From Oleomonas cavernae (lineage in GTDB: Bacteria; Pseudomonadota; Alphaproteobacteria; Zavarziniales; Zavarziniaceae), in the NCBI RefSeq assembly GCF_003590945.1, contig NZ_QYUK01000011.1, positions 21,001 to 85,000 of the forward strand: a stretch of DNA of 64,000 nt, read 5' to 3'. Each line of letters opens with the position of its first letter. The first letter of the stretch is position 1. Below are positions 36,901 through 44,654 of the stretch, one piece after another. The notes under the pieces are model-generated. The model had not been told where the DNA came from. It saw nothing but the letters and a program-made list of their open reading frames with translations, and did no database searches. A program made the position numbers and the translations under genes.

Positions 36901-37234
36901 GGCCATGACCGGCGGCGGCTTTCACGAAAGCATCTTCACCGTGGCCTGGCCCTCGGGCGAATTCGGCGGCATGGGCCTGGAAGGCGCGGTGCGCCTGGGC
37001 TTCGCCCGCGAACTCGCCGCCGTCGCCGATCCCGCCGAACGCCAGGCCCTCTACGAGAAACTGGTGGCCCAGCAATATGCCAACGGCAAAGGCATCAACA
37101 TGGCCTCCTTCGCCGAAATCGACGACGTGATCGACCCGGCGGAGACCCGGCACTGGATCATGCGGGCGCTGAAGGCACTGCCGCCGAAGACGCCGCGGGC
37201 GGGGAAGAAGCGGAATTTCGTGGATACGTGGTGA
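33965..37234 (+). CDS. Single-chain biotin-dependent acyl-CoA carboxylase (BC-BCCP-CT fusion)
   Basis: A 1089-residue fusion. Residues 1 to ~450 are biotin carboxylase, with LIANRGEIAIRIARAA, the ATP-grasp loop KAVAGGGGRGMRVV and FFIEANPRLQVEHTVTEM. Near residue 518 the biotin attachment motif EAMKMEH gives Lys518. Residues ~555-1089 form the carboxyltransferase, with NDPTHLGGAIDA and LCDAYDLPVVSLVDTPGFM. Usually these parts are on two or three chains; all on one chain is the arrangement of some bacterial acyl-CoA carboxylases. Probable substrate is acetyl-, propionyl- or a branched acyl-CoA; the sequence does not decide. TTG 33965 is preceded by GGGGAGGAAG. It stands alone on this strand. 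Confidence 0.88.
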   Translation: MFTRLLIANRGEIAIRIARAAAGLDIATVAVHGEDDAASLHVTAADESRVLGGRGVAPYLDGAQIIAVAQAAGCDAIHPGYGFLAENAGFARDCAAAGITFVGPRPDLLDLFGDKAAARRFAVTAGVPVAEGTAGAVDLAGAQAFLAGLGDGARVMVKAVAGGGGRGMRVVERAEDLAQAFTRCESEARAAFGNGALIVERFIPAARHIEVQILGDGTGQVAHLFERDCSLQRRHQKLVEIAPAPGLDAGLRRRIIEAALTLGRAARYDNIGTVEFLVDGDAFFFIEANPRLQVEHTVTEMVTGADIVATQIRLAAGAGLDALGLDTVAARGQAMELRINLEAIAPNGEARPSGGTLSVFEMASGPGIRVDACGYAGYTTNPSFDPLIAKLIVQTPKADFPALVKAAAKALGQSRIEGVASNLAFLEHLLGEGDIAAVRFDNRWVERVAPRLAAAGAARANRFFPAAPVAAKGPAAIDAPDGTVPVPAPLSGKVVVIEVAPGDAIAAGQPIAVLEAMKMEHVVKAPVAGIVRAIGPQVGDVVFEDSALLFIEPGDVAADAASQQGAIDPDYIRPDLAEVIARHGLTLDENRPKAVARRRATGQRTARENVTDLVDPGSFIEYGALLLAAQRRRRGLDDLLTASPADGLLTGIGSVNGALFDEAASRTMVIAYDYTVFAGTQGMLNHKKTDRMLHLAADQRLPIVLFAEGGGGRPGDTDFVGVAGLDVPTFAAYAKLSGLVPRIGIVSGFCFAGNAALLGCSDLVVACENASFGMAGPAMIEGGGLGIYKPEEVGPVAMQWANGNIDVLVADEAQAVAVTKRLLGYFQGPLRDWSAPDQRALRHAVPENRLRVYDIRKVIEGLADVGSVSELRGGFGRGMVTALIRLEGRPFGLIANDPTHLGGAIDAPASEKAARFLQLCDAYDLPVVSLVDTPGFMVGPDCEATAMVRRCSRLFVAGANMDVPVFAVVLRKGYGLGAMAMTGGGFHESIFTVAWPSGEFGGMGLEGAVRLGFARELAAVADPAERQALYEKLVAQQYANGKGINMASFAEIDDVIDPAETRHWIMRALKALPPKTPRAGKKRNFVDTW

Positions 37235-37261
37235 AGCCGTGATCACAAGGTGCAGGGCGCG

Positions 37262-37630
37262 CTATTCGCCGTTGATGGCGTAGACCTTGGAGCCCATCAG
37301 GATGTAGTGCGCGCCGCTTTCCTTCACCGAGAAGGTGCCGCCGCGACCCATGTCGTAATTGAGGCCGCTCAGCCAGCGGACCCGCTGTTCGGCGGGCTCG
37401 TACCGGTATTCGCCCTGGCTTTTGAGCGAATTGTCGAACTCGCGCACTTCGTAGCGTCCGCCGTCGAGCAGGATGAGGTCGTAGACGTAGGAGGCCGTCG
37501 TCAACTGCACGAGATAGACCTTGTAGCGGCCGGTCCTGGGGCCTTCCTCGGCCCTGGCCGCGCCGAAGGCCACCATCGCCAGCAGGACCGCGGCCACCGC
37601 AACCGCGCGCACCAGTGCCGAGCGCAACAT
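37262..37630 (-). CDS. Small periplasmic protein of unknown function
   Basis: A 122-residue secreted protein: signal peptide LVRAVAVAAVLLAMVAFGAARA, then a short all-beta mature domain rich in Tyr and Gly (YKVYLVQLTTASYVYDLIL, YEVREFDNSL, GTFSVKESG). It looks like a lipocalin-like or single-domain periplasmic protein, with no catalytic motif. AAGGAG precedes the ATG. Its stop is 27 bp from the end of the convergent carboxylase. Confidence 0.7.
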   Translation of the reverse strand: MLRSALVRAVAVAAVLLAMVAFGAARAEEGPRTGRYKVYLVQLTTASYVYDLILLDGGRYEVREFDNSLKSQGEYRYEPAEQRVRWLSGLNYDMGRGGTFSVKESGAHYILMGSKVYAINGE

Positions 37631-37743
37631 GGCTTCTCCTTTGCCGAACCTCTTCGAGGGCCTCGGGTCTCAGGCGTAGGGTGGTCGTAAGCGGAACCTG
37701 GCGCTGCCGAGTATGGCATTCCGCCGGGCGCAGGCAAGCCTCC

Positions 37744-38811
37744 TCACCCCACCCGCCTTGCCAAAAACCTTGCCAGCGGCGGCCCGGCCAGCAGCACCAG
37801 CAGGAAGCGGGCGACCTGCAGGGCCATGACGAAGGACAGGTCGACATTGCTGGAGGCGGCGATCACGGCGACCGAATCCATGCCGCCGGGGCTGGTCGCG
37901 AGATAGGCGGTCAGGGGATCAATGCCCATCACCCGGTGCAGCAGATAGGCGAGGCCGCCGCAGAAGGCCATCAGTGCCAGGATCGAGGCGACGATCTGGG
38001 GCAGGGCGCGGGAGGCATGGCGCAACAGCGGCAGGGTGAAGCCCAGGCCGATGTTCCAGCCCAGCAGGGCGTAACTCATCGCGAGCAGCCAGGGCGGCAG
38101 GAAGATGGTGATCAGGCCCAGGGCGTTGAGCACCGAGCCGATCGCCAGGGGCACCAGCATGGCGCCCGCCGGGATCTTCAGCGCGCGGCCCAGCGCCCCG
38201 CCCGCCAGGGCGAGCATGATGGTCTGTCCGAACGGGATCCAGTCGATCGGCGGGAACCAGACGATCGCGGGGAGCGTGGCGCCCGAGGTATCGACCCACA
38301 GCCGGGCGATGACCGAGGCGGCGGTGGCGACGAAGACCACCCGCAGATACTGCATGAAGGCGACCAGGCGGGCGTCGGCGCCGAAGGCCTCCGCCATCAG
38401 CATCATCGCTGTCGCCGCCCCGGGGGAGGAGCCCCAGATGGCGGTAGTGCCCGGCAGAACGCTCCAGCGGCTGATCAGCCAGCCCAGGAAACTGCTGGCG
38501 CCCAAGGTGGAGAGCACGACGGCGGCGAACAGCGGCCAGTCGCCGGCGAAGGAGACAAGGATGTCGGGCGTCATGGCCCGGGCGATCAGGCAGCCGACCA
38601 CCGCCTGCGCACCCAGATAAGGCACGCGCGGCGGCCGCACCGTGGCGCCGCAGCAGCCCAGCACCACGCCGGCGATCATCGGCCCCAGCAGCAAGGCCGC
38701 CGGCAGGCCGCACAGTTCGAGCAGGAAAGCGAGAAGGCCGGAGCCGACGAGCAGCAGCGGCCATTGCCGATACCGCGGCCAGGCGGCCAGCGGACCCTGA
38801 AGAGAAGTCAT
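37744..38811 (-). CDS. AbrB-family (PF05145) integral membrane protein
   Basis: A 355-residue protein with about ten hydrophobic spans. Repeated modules such as LPAALLLGPMIAGVVLG and IPAGAMLVPLAIGSVLN, and the conserved SPGAATAMMLMAEAFGAD and SPGGMDSVAVIAASSNVD, place it in the family once mislabelled AbrB regulators and ammonia monooxygenases; it is really a membrane protein with two repeats. Its transported substrate is unknown. There is no DNA-binding domain, so the family name should not be read as a regulator. It is transcribed away from the RlaP-type gene. Confidence 0.85.
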   Translation of the reverse strand: MTSLQGPLAAWPRYRQWPLLLVGSGLLAFLLELCGLPAALLLGPMIAGVVLGCCGATVRPPRVPYLGAQAVVGCLIARAMTPDILVSFAGDWPLFAAVVLSTLGASSFLGWLISRWSVLPGTTAIWGSSPGAATAMMLMAEAFGADARLVAFMQYLRVVFVATAASVIARLWVDTSGATLPAIVWFPPIDWIPFGQTIMLALAGGALGRALKIPAGAMLVPLAIGSVLNALGLITIFLPPWLLAMSYALLGWNIGLGFTLPLLRHASRALPQIVASILALMAFCGGLAYLLHRVMGIDPLTAYLATSPGGMDSVAVIAASSNVDLSFVMALQVARFLLVLLAGPPLARFLARRVG

Positions 38812-38953
38812 CGAACACCCATCTCGTTCAGTCCCGGGCTGAGTCGCTTAGGCGGCAGGATAGGCAGAAAAGGGCCTGGCGACACCCCGCGCCGGGGCAG
38901 GGGCGGGGCAGGTGCCTTGCATATCGGGTCGCCTTGCGGGAATGATCCGCGCC

Positions 38954-39778
38954 ATGACGCAGCGCGAAATTCCTCCCAACATGTCACCGGCCGTCGTCGC
39001 CACCATTGACGCGCGGCTGGCGGCCGTGCGCCGCGATCACGGCGTGGTGATGCCCCTGGCGATTGAAAGCGGCAGCCGGGCCTGGGGTTTTCCCTCGCCT
39101 GATAGCGACTATGACTGTCGCTTCATCTATGTCCGTCCGGTCGATCAATATCTCTCGCCCTGGCAACCGCGCGATGTGATCGAAACGCCGATGGACGGAA
39201 TCCTGGACGTCAACGGCTGGGACCTGGGCAAGGCGCTGAAGCTGCTGCTCAAAGGCAATGCGGTGATCATCGAATGGCTGATGTCGCCGATCACCTGTGG
39301 CGCCGACCTCGGCTTTCGCGCCGCCTTCTTGGCGCTGGCCCGGCAACTGGCCAGGCGCGACCTGGTCGGGCGGCACTACCTGCACCTGGGCCAGCGGCAG
39401 CGCCGGGTGCATTTCGGCGAGGGCGGCAGCGTGCCGCAGAAGAAAATCTTCTATGCCTTGCGTCCGGCCGCCGCGCTGCGTTGGTTGCGCCTGCACGTGG
39501 ACGCCACCGTGGCACCCATGCACTTTCCCACCTTGATCGCGCAATGCGAGCCGCCAGCCGAGGTAACCGATATCATCACCGAGCTGATCACCCGCAAGGC
39601 GGTGACGCGGGAGCTGGGGACAGAGCCGTTGCCCCCTGCCATCAACGCTTTCCTCGACAGCGAATTCGCCCTGGCATCCAGCGTCTTTCCCATCCGGCCG
39701 GCGTTGATTGCCGAGGCGGAACGGGAAGCGACGGAGGATTTCTTCCGGACCTGGGTGCGGCGCTTCGATCCCGCCTAG
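38954..39778 (+). CDS. RlaP-type nucleotidyltransferase (PF10127)
   Basis: A 274-residue predicted nucleotidyltransferase of the DNA polymerase beta superfamily. The active-site features are ESGSRAWGFPSPDSDYDCRF, that is a GS pair followed by a DxD-type metal site. RlaP proteins are often encoded with RNA ligase and repair enzymes, but none is here, so its target RNA or small molecule is unknown. The start at 38954 is not firm: 38942 is in frame and neither has a strong Shine-Dalgarno. Its stop overlaps by four bases that of the convergent DUF2855 gene. Confidence 0.8.
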   Translation: MTQREIPPNMSPAVVATIDARLAAVRRDHGVVMPLAIESGSRAWGFPSPDSDYDCRFIYVRPVDQYLSPWQPRDVIETPMDGILDVNGWDLGKALKLLLKGNAVIIEWLMSPITCGADLGFRAAFLALARQLARRDLVGRHYLHLGQRQRRVHFGEGGSVPQKKIFYALRPAAALRWLRLHVDATVAPMHFPTLIAQCEPPAEVTDIITELITRKAVTRELGTEPLPPAINAFLDSEFALASSVFPIRPALIAEAEREATEDFFRTWVRRFDPA

Positions 39779-40857
39779 GCCCCCAGCGACAGGATCGGCG
39801 CCACGTCCGGCGTGACCTTGCCCGCCAGCACGGCCTGGTAGATGCGCTCGACCGCGGCCGGCCCGGCGTGGTGCTCGATGGTCAGCCAGCGCGGGCTGTC
39901 GGCCAGCATGCTCGCCCAGGCCTCGCCCAGGCGCTGGGTCAGCAGGGGCACGCCCCAGGCCTTGCGCCGCTCCACGATGTGGCTGGGGGTGAAGAAGAAT
40001 TCAGGGGTGGGGCCGGGCAGGGCCGCCGCCTTGTCGTCCGCCGACCAGTGGGTGGCGCCGACCAGGATGGAGCGGGTGATGCTGTCGCCCAGGTGATGGT
40101 GGATGGTGCTGCGCACGGCGCCGTCGCCCGCGATGTCGACCACCACCGTGGGCACGTCGGCGGGAAGGCTGGCGATCTCGGCATAAGGCACGACGGCGTC
40201 GTAGTGCCCGGTCTTGGCCACGAAGGCGGTACTGCGCGGCGAAGTCAGGCCCACCACTTCGATCCCCGGCCGGTGCGCGGCCAGGAGCAGGGCGGTGGCG
40301 ATCGCGGTCTTGGCCGAGGCGCTGGTCAGGATCACGCGCTTCGCCCCGAAGAAATCGGCCTCCGCCAGGTGGGCGGCCAGGAAGAAGGCCAGCGCGAACA
40401 AGGGGCGCAGGATCAGGTGCTGGTCGGCATGGGCCGGGCTGTAATCGGGGGCGTGGTCGATGCGGGCGTATTCGTTATAGGTGCCGGGCAGGGGGGCCCG
40501 GTGGGCAGCGCCATCGATGAAGCGCACCGGCTTGATGCCGGCAGGCGCCAGCTTCAGGTGGCTGGCCATCGGGAAATAGCCATAGACATTCTCGCCCTCG
40601 GCCAACTCGGCATTGCGCGAGGCGGCGATGCGGCCGGTCGCCCAGACCGGGATCTGGCCCCAAGGCGCGGGGGCGGGGAAGAACTGCCAATACTGCACCG
40701 CGTCGCCGTATTTGGCATAGGTGATGTTGTTGGCGGTCAGGCCGAAGCGGGTAACCTCGACAATTACCTCGCCCGGCGCCATGTCCGCGACCGGGGCCTG
40801 GTTCCAGCGCCATTGGTGCAGGTCGCCGCGGTCGACCTGAAAGCTCGTCGCATCCAT
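39775..40857 (-). CDS. DUF2855 family protein (MDR-like reductase fold)
   Basis: A 360-residue protein of the DUF2855 family. Markers include LTANNITYAKYGDAVQYWQFFP, the PVWATGRI strand and YNEYARIDH. The fold appears related to medium-chain alcohol dehydrogenase-like proteins, with a nucleotide-binding segment VILTSASAKTAIATALLL in place of the classic GxGxxG loop. The chemical role is not established. ATG 40857 has AGGGAGAG upstream. It is divergent from a small HxlR-type regulator, with a palindrome in the gap that is a likely operator for both. Confidence 0.82.
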   Translation of the reverse strand: MDATSFQVDRGDLHQWRWNQAPVADMAPGEVIVEVTRFGLTANNITYAKYGDAVQYWQFFPAPAPWGQIPVWATGRIAASRNAELAEGENVYGYFPMASHLKLAPAGIKPVRFIDGAAHRAPLPGTYNEYARIDHAPDYSPAHADQHLILRPLFALAFFLAAHLAEADFFGAKRVILTSASAKTAIATALLLAAHRPGIEVVGLTSPRSTAFVAKTGHYDAVVPYAEIASLPADVPTVVVDIAGDGAVRSTIHHHLGDSITRSILVGATHWSADDKAAALPGPTPEFFFTPSHIVERRKAWGVPLLTQRLGEAWASMLADSPRWLTIEHHAGPAAVERIYQAVLAGKVTPDVAPILSLGA

Positions 40858-40882
40858 GTTGCTCTCCCTGGGGGCAGGTGAC

Positions 40883-40903
40883 ATGCTATGACATCAATAG
40901 CAT
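40883..40903. promoter_or_regulatory. Perfect dyad between DUF2855 and HxlR-type genes
   Basis: ATGCTAT (40883-40889), GACATCA, ATAGCAT (40897-40903): 7-bp perfect arms with 7-base spacer in the 63-bp divergent gap. The regulator encoded beside it is the natural candidate to bind. Binding itself is inferred. Confidence 0.65.
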
Positions 40904-40920
40904 TCTGAATTCGCGGGCAA

Positions 40921-41265
40921 ATGAAATCTTCCCTACCCCTGCCCGGCCAGAAGGTCCGCGGCTCGCGTACCGGCCGGCCGGTCATGGCGGCGTTGGACCT
41001 GCTGGGCCGGCGCGGCGCCCTGCGCCTGATCTGGGAATTGCGCGAGGGCCGCGTGCTGACCTTCCGTGCCCTGGCGGCGGCTTGCGACCTGCCGCCGGCG
41101 ACGCTCAACGCCCGCATCAAGGAATTGCGCGAGGCGATGCTGATCGCGCCCGAGGACGGCTATCGCCTCACCCCCCTGGGCGTGGCGCTGTTCGAGGCTT
41201 TCGCGCCCTTCGAGCGCTGGTCCCGGCACTGGGCGAAAGCGGTGCCGGGGTTGATCGAGCCCTGA
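40921..41265 (+). CDS. Winged-helix transcriptional regulator (HxlR-like)
   Basis: A 114-residue DNA-binding protein, essentially one winged helix-turn-helix. The recognition helix region is LTFRALAAACDLPPATLNARIKELREAMLI and the wing is EDGYRLTPLGVALFEA. HxlR-type regulators bind as dimers and respond to aldehydes, redox or aromatic ligands. No conserved Cys is present, so a redox sensor role is unlikely. It is divergently arranged with DUF2855 and shares the dyad at 40883. Confidence 0.85.
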   Translation: MKSSLPLPGQKVRGSRTGRPVMAALDLLGRRGALRLIWELREGRVLTFRALAAACDLPPATLNARIKELREAMLIAPEDGYRLTPLGVALFEAFAPFERWSRHWAKAVPGLIEP

Positions 41266-41278
41266 CCTGTTCCACAAT

Positions 41279-41358
41279 CGTCATCCCGGCGAAGGCCGGG
41301 ATCCATTCGGGGGCAGCGCGCGACGTCTCAATGGATTCCGGCCTGCGCCGGAATGACG
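41279..41358. repeat. Family A intergenic palindrome, copy 6
   Basis: CGTCATCCCGGCGAAGGCCGG-type left arm and a mutated right arm ending CGCCGGAATGACG. It lies between the convergent HxlR-type and DTW genes. Confidence 0.85.
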
Positions 41359-41368
41359 ATAGATGGTG

Positions 41369-42070
41369 TCAGCGCTTCGCCGGGCCGCGCTTGGTGCGGC
41401 GCCAGTCGCGCTTGGGCTGGTTCGCCTTGACCACCGCCAGCAGCTTCTCGAAGGTCGCCGCCATTGCTGTCTCGATCTCGGGTTTGCGCTCCAGCCGGCT
41501 GAGCAGCAGGCCGGCCGCCTCGAGCGTCGACAGCGCCTCGCGCCGCGGCTCCTTGCGCATTTTGCCGTAGGCGGAGGGCTTTGAGGGGTTCAGCACCAGG
41601 CGCCGGGATTTCAGCACCCAGGAATTGCGCCACCACAGGGTCTTGGCCTGGGACCAGGTGCCGTCCAGCAGGATGACACCGTGCAATCCGCGTAAGGCCG
41701 CCTCCTGATCGTCCAGCGGTGTGTTCTTGGCATCGACGGCGACTACTTCACGGCCCGGCGGCAGGCTGGCCATGTCGGTCGAGCCCAGGTACAGCACCGC
41801 CCATTTGGACGGGTCGACCTCGCGGCCCAGCAGCTTGGTCAGGCTGGGCCAGGACAGGCCGATCTTGAAGGTCGATTTGGCCAGGTGCAGCGCGGTCAGG
41901 CGCGCGGTGCCCAGGGCCTCCTCCTTCTCCTGCGGGTGCTGGAGGATGACGAGCTCGATCTTGTTGGCGATCGGGGTGATGCCCTCGCAGACGCAGAATT
42001 TGGGTTCCTTGCCGCAACGGGGGCAGGGGGCGGGCTCGGCCGCGGGGGCTTCGATCTTGTCGGTGGTCAT
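41369..42070 (-). CDS. DTW-domain tRNA-uridine aminocarboxypropyltransferase
   Basis: A 233-residue enzyme that transfers the 3-amino-3-carboxypropyl group of SAM to a uridine of tRNA (acp3U). An N-terminal zinc-type knuckle CPRCGKEPKFCVC is followed by LVILQHPQEKEEALGTARL, then the name-giving motif in the form LDGTWSQAKTLWW and SRRLVLNPSKPSAYGKMR. The C-terminal basic tail (KRDWRRTKRGPAKR) could bind RNA. Two longer starts are in frame (42085, 42109); none has a convincing ribosome-binding site, so 42070 is a choice by homology. Single gene, divergent from the alpha/beta hydrolase. Confidence 0.85.
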   Translation of the reverse strand: MTTDKIEAPAAEPAPCPRCGKEPKFCVCEGITPIANKIELVILQHPQEKEEALGTARLTALHLAKSTFKIGLSWPSLTKLLGREVDPSKWAVLYLGSTDMASLPPGREVVAVDAKNTPLDDQEAALRGLHGVILLDGTWSQAKTLWWRNSWVLKSRRLVLNPSKPSAYGKMRKEPRREALSTLEAAGLLLSRLERKPEIETAMAATFEKLLAVVKANQPKRDWRRTKRGPAKR

Positions 42071-42212
42071 GATGGCGCGGATCATGCCCAAAAGGGGCAC
42101 CGGCTTCACGCGCTATTATTGCGGGCGGCCCTGCTCCACCCCGAACGGGGGGAGGGCACCGGCCCGGCGATATGCCTCGCTGTCGGCCAAAACAAGGGCG
42201 AGGGAGGCGAGA

Positions 42213-43109
42213 ATGCGCCGGGACATCGAGTTCAAGACAGAGGACGGCATTACCCTGCGTGGCTGGCTCTACCCCGCCCAAGGTGTCACCGGCCCGGCGC
42301 CCACGGTGGTCATGGCCCACGGTTTCTCCGCCGTGAAGGAAATGTACCTCGACGATTTCGCCGCCCACTTCGCCGCCAACGGCCTCGCCTGCCTGGTCTA
42401 CGACCACCGGAACCTGGGCGCGAGCGACGGCACCCCGCGCGGCCATATCGATCCTCAAGGGCAGATCAGTGGCTACCGCGATGCCATCACCTTCGCCGGC
42501 TCCCTGGTCGAGGTCGACGCGGGCCGCATCGGCATCTGGGGCTCCAGCTATTCCGGCGGCCATGTCCTGGTGGTCGCGGCGATCGACCGACGCGTGAAAT
42601 GCGTCGTCTCCCAAGTGCCGCTGGTCGCCGGCCTGGAAAATGCCCGGCGCCTGATCCGGGCCGACCATTGGGTGGGCCTGCGCGGCAATTTCGATGCCGA
42701 CCGCCAGGCCCGCTATGCCGGCGATCCGCCCGGCCGCATCCCGGTCACGGCGCCGGAGGGCGAACCCTGCGCCCTGCCCACGGCCGACACCTGGGCCTTC
42801 TTCCAGGGCTATCGTGCCCAGCACCCAGTCACCACCTGGGTGAACGAGGTGACCGTCCATTCGATCGAACTCTTCACCGAATACGAACCCGGCGCCTATA
42901 TCCCCCGCATTTCGCCCACGCCGCTGCTGATGGTGGTGGCCCGTGACGACCACCTCACCCCTGCCGACATGACCACCGCGGCCTACGAGACGGCGCACGA
43001 ACCCAAGCAGGTCCTGATCCTGCCCTGCGGCCATTTCGACGCCTATACGGGGGCGATGTTCGAAATGTCCGCGCCGGTGCAGACGGCATGGTTCAAGCGG
43101 TGGCTGTGA
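42213..43109 (+). CDS. Alpha/beta hydrolase
   Basis: A 298-residue serine hydrolase. The nucleophile elbow is GSSYSGG, the oxyanion segment is VVMAHGFSAVKEMYLD, the acid is in VVARDDHLTP, and the His is in PCGHFDAYTG. The N-terminus (IEFKTEDGITLRGWLYPAQG) is characteristic of the S9/dienelactone hydrolase-like branch. Some relatives act on thioester or lipid esters. GGGAGGCGAGA precedes ATG 42213, and the frame upstream to 41721 overlaps the divergent DTW gene. Confidence 0.85.
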   Translation: MRRDIEFKTEDGITLRGWLYPAQGVTGPAPTVVMAHGFSAVKEMYLDDFAAHFAANGLACLVYDHRNLGASDGTPRGHIDPQGQISGYRDAITFAGSLVEVDAGRIGIWGSSYSGGHVLVVAAIDRRVKCVVSQVPLVAGLENARRLIRADHWVGLRGNFDADRQARYAGDPPGRIPVTAPEGEPCALPTADTWAFFQGYRAQHPVTTWVNEVTVHSIELFTEYEPGAYIPRISPTPLLMVVARDDHLTPADMTTAAYETAHEPKQVLILPCGHFDAYTGAMFEMSAPVQTAWFKRWL

Positions 43110-43229
43110 GGGGGACAGCACATCCCCGACACCCTTTTCGTACCGATGCGACAGGTCGGCCATTGACGCCCCGGTGTCGCCCTCTATTCTCAGACCCGAT
43201 CAGGACCGCCGAATCCTGGTTGTAAAGAT

Positions 43230-43462
43230 CCCCTGTGGGAGAGATCGGGTGCTGCGTGCAGCATCCGGCGCCGAAGGAGCAACCGCCCCGGAAACTCTCA
43301 GGCCCACGGACCGCAGGGGAGACGGCACTCTGGAAAGCAGGGTGCGGGTTGGTGACCTGTTCGTCACGCCCGTGCCCTCACCCAAGGGGTAAGCTTGCCG
43401 CTGTCGGGTCTCGCGCCCCAGCCGGCTTGTCAATCTCTCAGGTTCTCCGACAGAGGGGGCGG
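43230..43462 (+). ncRNA. Tandem glycine riboswitch
   Basis: Two successive aptamer-like blocks precede gcvT. The first has GGGAGAGAT, GCGCCGAAGGAGCAACC and AAACTCTCAGGC, closed by pairing of CCCTGTGGG with GCAGGGG. The second has CACCCAAGGGGTAAGC and AATCTCTCAGGTTCTCCGACAGAGGGG. Glycine binding is the known switch for gcv operons, turning expression on when glycine is abundant. The second block's 5' part is diverged, but the 3' half is canonical. Confidence 0.88.
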
Positions 43463-43517
43463 CTTCACGGCGGGCGACCGTCTTGATGCTGCTCATGATT
43501 CTGTCTGGAGATGCGCC

Positions 43518-44645
43518 TTGGGCCAAGATGCCGACGATCTGAAATATACCCCGCTCTATGACCTGCATCGCGCGCTGGGGGGCAAGATGGTGCCCTTCGC
43601 CGGCTATGCCATGCCGGTGCAGTATCCCGCCGGCATCCTGACCGAACACAAGCACACCCGCGCCGCCGCCGGCCTGTTCGACGTCAGCCACATGGGCCAG
43701 GCCTGGCTTGAGGGCGACGATGTCGCCGCCACCTTCGAGACGCTGGTGCCCGGCGACATCGCCGGCCTGGCGCCGGGCCAGATCCGCTACACGCTGCTGA
43801 TGGCCGACGATGGCGGCATTCTCGACGATTTGATGGTGACGCGGCCGATCGATGCGGCCGATGGCAAGCGCCTGTTCCTGGTGGTCAATGCCGCCTGCAA
43901 GGACCAGGACTTCGCCCATATCGCCGCCAGGCTGGCGGGCAAGGCCAGGCTGACCCGGCTCGACGACCGCGCCCTGCTGGCGCTCCAAGGGCCCGCTGCC
44001 GTCACGGTCATGGCCCGCCTGGGGCCTAAGGCGACCGCGCTTACCTTCATGACCGCGGCGCCGGTCGACGTGGCCGGCATTCCCTGCCTTGTCTCCCGCT
44101 CGGGCTACACCGGCGAGGACGGCTTCGAGATTTCCGTGCCCGCCGACCGGGCGGTCGACCTGGCCAAGGCGCTGCTGGACCAGCCGGAAGTGAAGCCGAT
44201 CGGCCTGGGTGCCCGCGACAGCCTGCGGCTGGAGGCCGGCTTGTGCCTCTATGGCCATGATATCGACACCACCACGGACCCGATCGAGGGCTCGCTGGCC
44301 TGGACGGTGCCGAAGCGCCGGCGCGAGGCGGCGGATTTCCCCGGCGCTGCCCGTGTGCTGGCCGCGCTGAAGAATGGCGTGCGCCGCCGCCGTGTGGGCA
44401 TCAAGCCGTTGGGCCGGGCACCGGCGCGCGAGGGCACGGTGGTCGCCGCCGGCAACGGGCCGGAGATCGGCGCCATCACATCCGGCGGCTTCGGCCCCAC
44501 GGTCGAAGGCCCGGTCGCCATGGGCTATGTCGAGCCGGCCCATGCCAAGGCCGGCACCGCTGTCGAGTTGCTGGTCCGCGGCCAGCGGCTGCCCGCCGAG
44601 ATCGTCACCCTTCCCTTCACCCCGCATCGCTACGCCAAGGCTTGA
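43518..44645 (+). CDS. gcvT: Aminomethyltransferase, glycine cleavage system T protein
   Basis: A 375-residue protein that transfers the methylene of the H-protein-bound intermediate to tetrahydrofolate, releasing ammonia. The start of the family similarity is LKYTPLYDLHRALGGKMVPFAGYAMPVQY; other marks are GLFDVSHMGQ, SRSGYTGEDGFEISVP, LGARDSLRLEAGLCLYGHD. The start is TTG 43518, eight bases after TGGAGA; no in-frame ATG lies near. It is the first gene after the glycine riboswitch and 9 bp from gcvH, so gcvTHP is one operon controlled by glycine. Confidence 0.92.
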   Translation: MGQDADDLKYTPLYDLHRALGGKMVPFAGYAMPVQYPAGILTEHKHTRAAAGLFDVSHMGQAWLEGDDVAATFETLVPGDIAGLAPGQIRYTLLMADDGGILDDLMVTRPIDAADGKRLFLVVNAACKDQDFAHIAARLAGKARLTRLDDRALLALQGPAAVTVMARLGPKATALTFMTAAPVDVAGIPCLVSRSGYTGEDGFEISVPADRAVDLAKALLDQPEVKPIGLGARDSLRLEAGLCLYGHDIDTTTDPIEGSLAWTVPKRRREAADFPGAARVLAALKNGVRRRRVGIKPLGRAPAREGTVVAAGNGPEIGAITSGGFGPTVEGPVAMGYVEPAHAKAGTAVELLVRGQRLPAEIVTLPFTPHRYAKA

Positions 44646-44654
44646 GAGGCCGTC

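Noticed and set aside
37744..38811. Transcriptional regulator role suggested by the AbrB family name
   Set aside because: The protein is all membrane spans without a DNA-binding domain; the name is a historical error.
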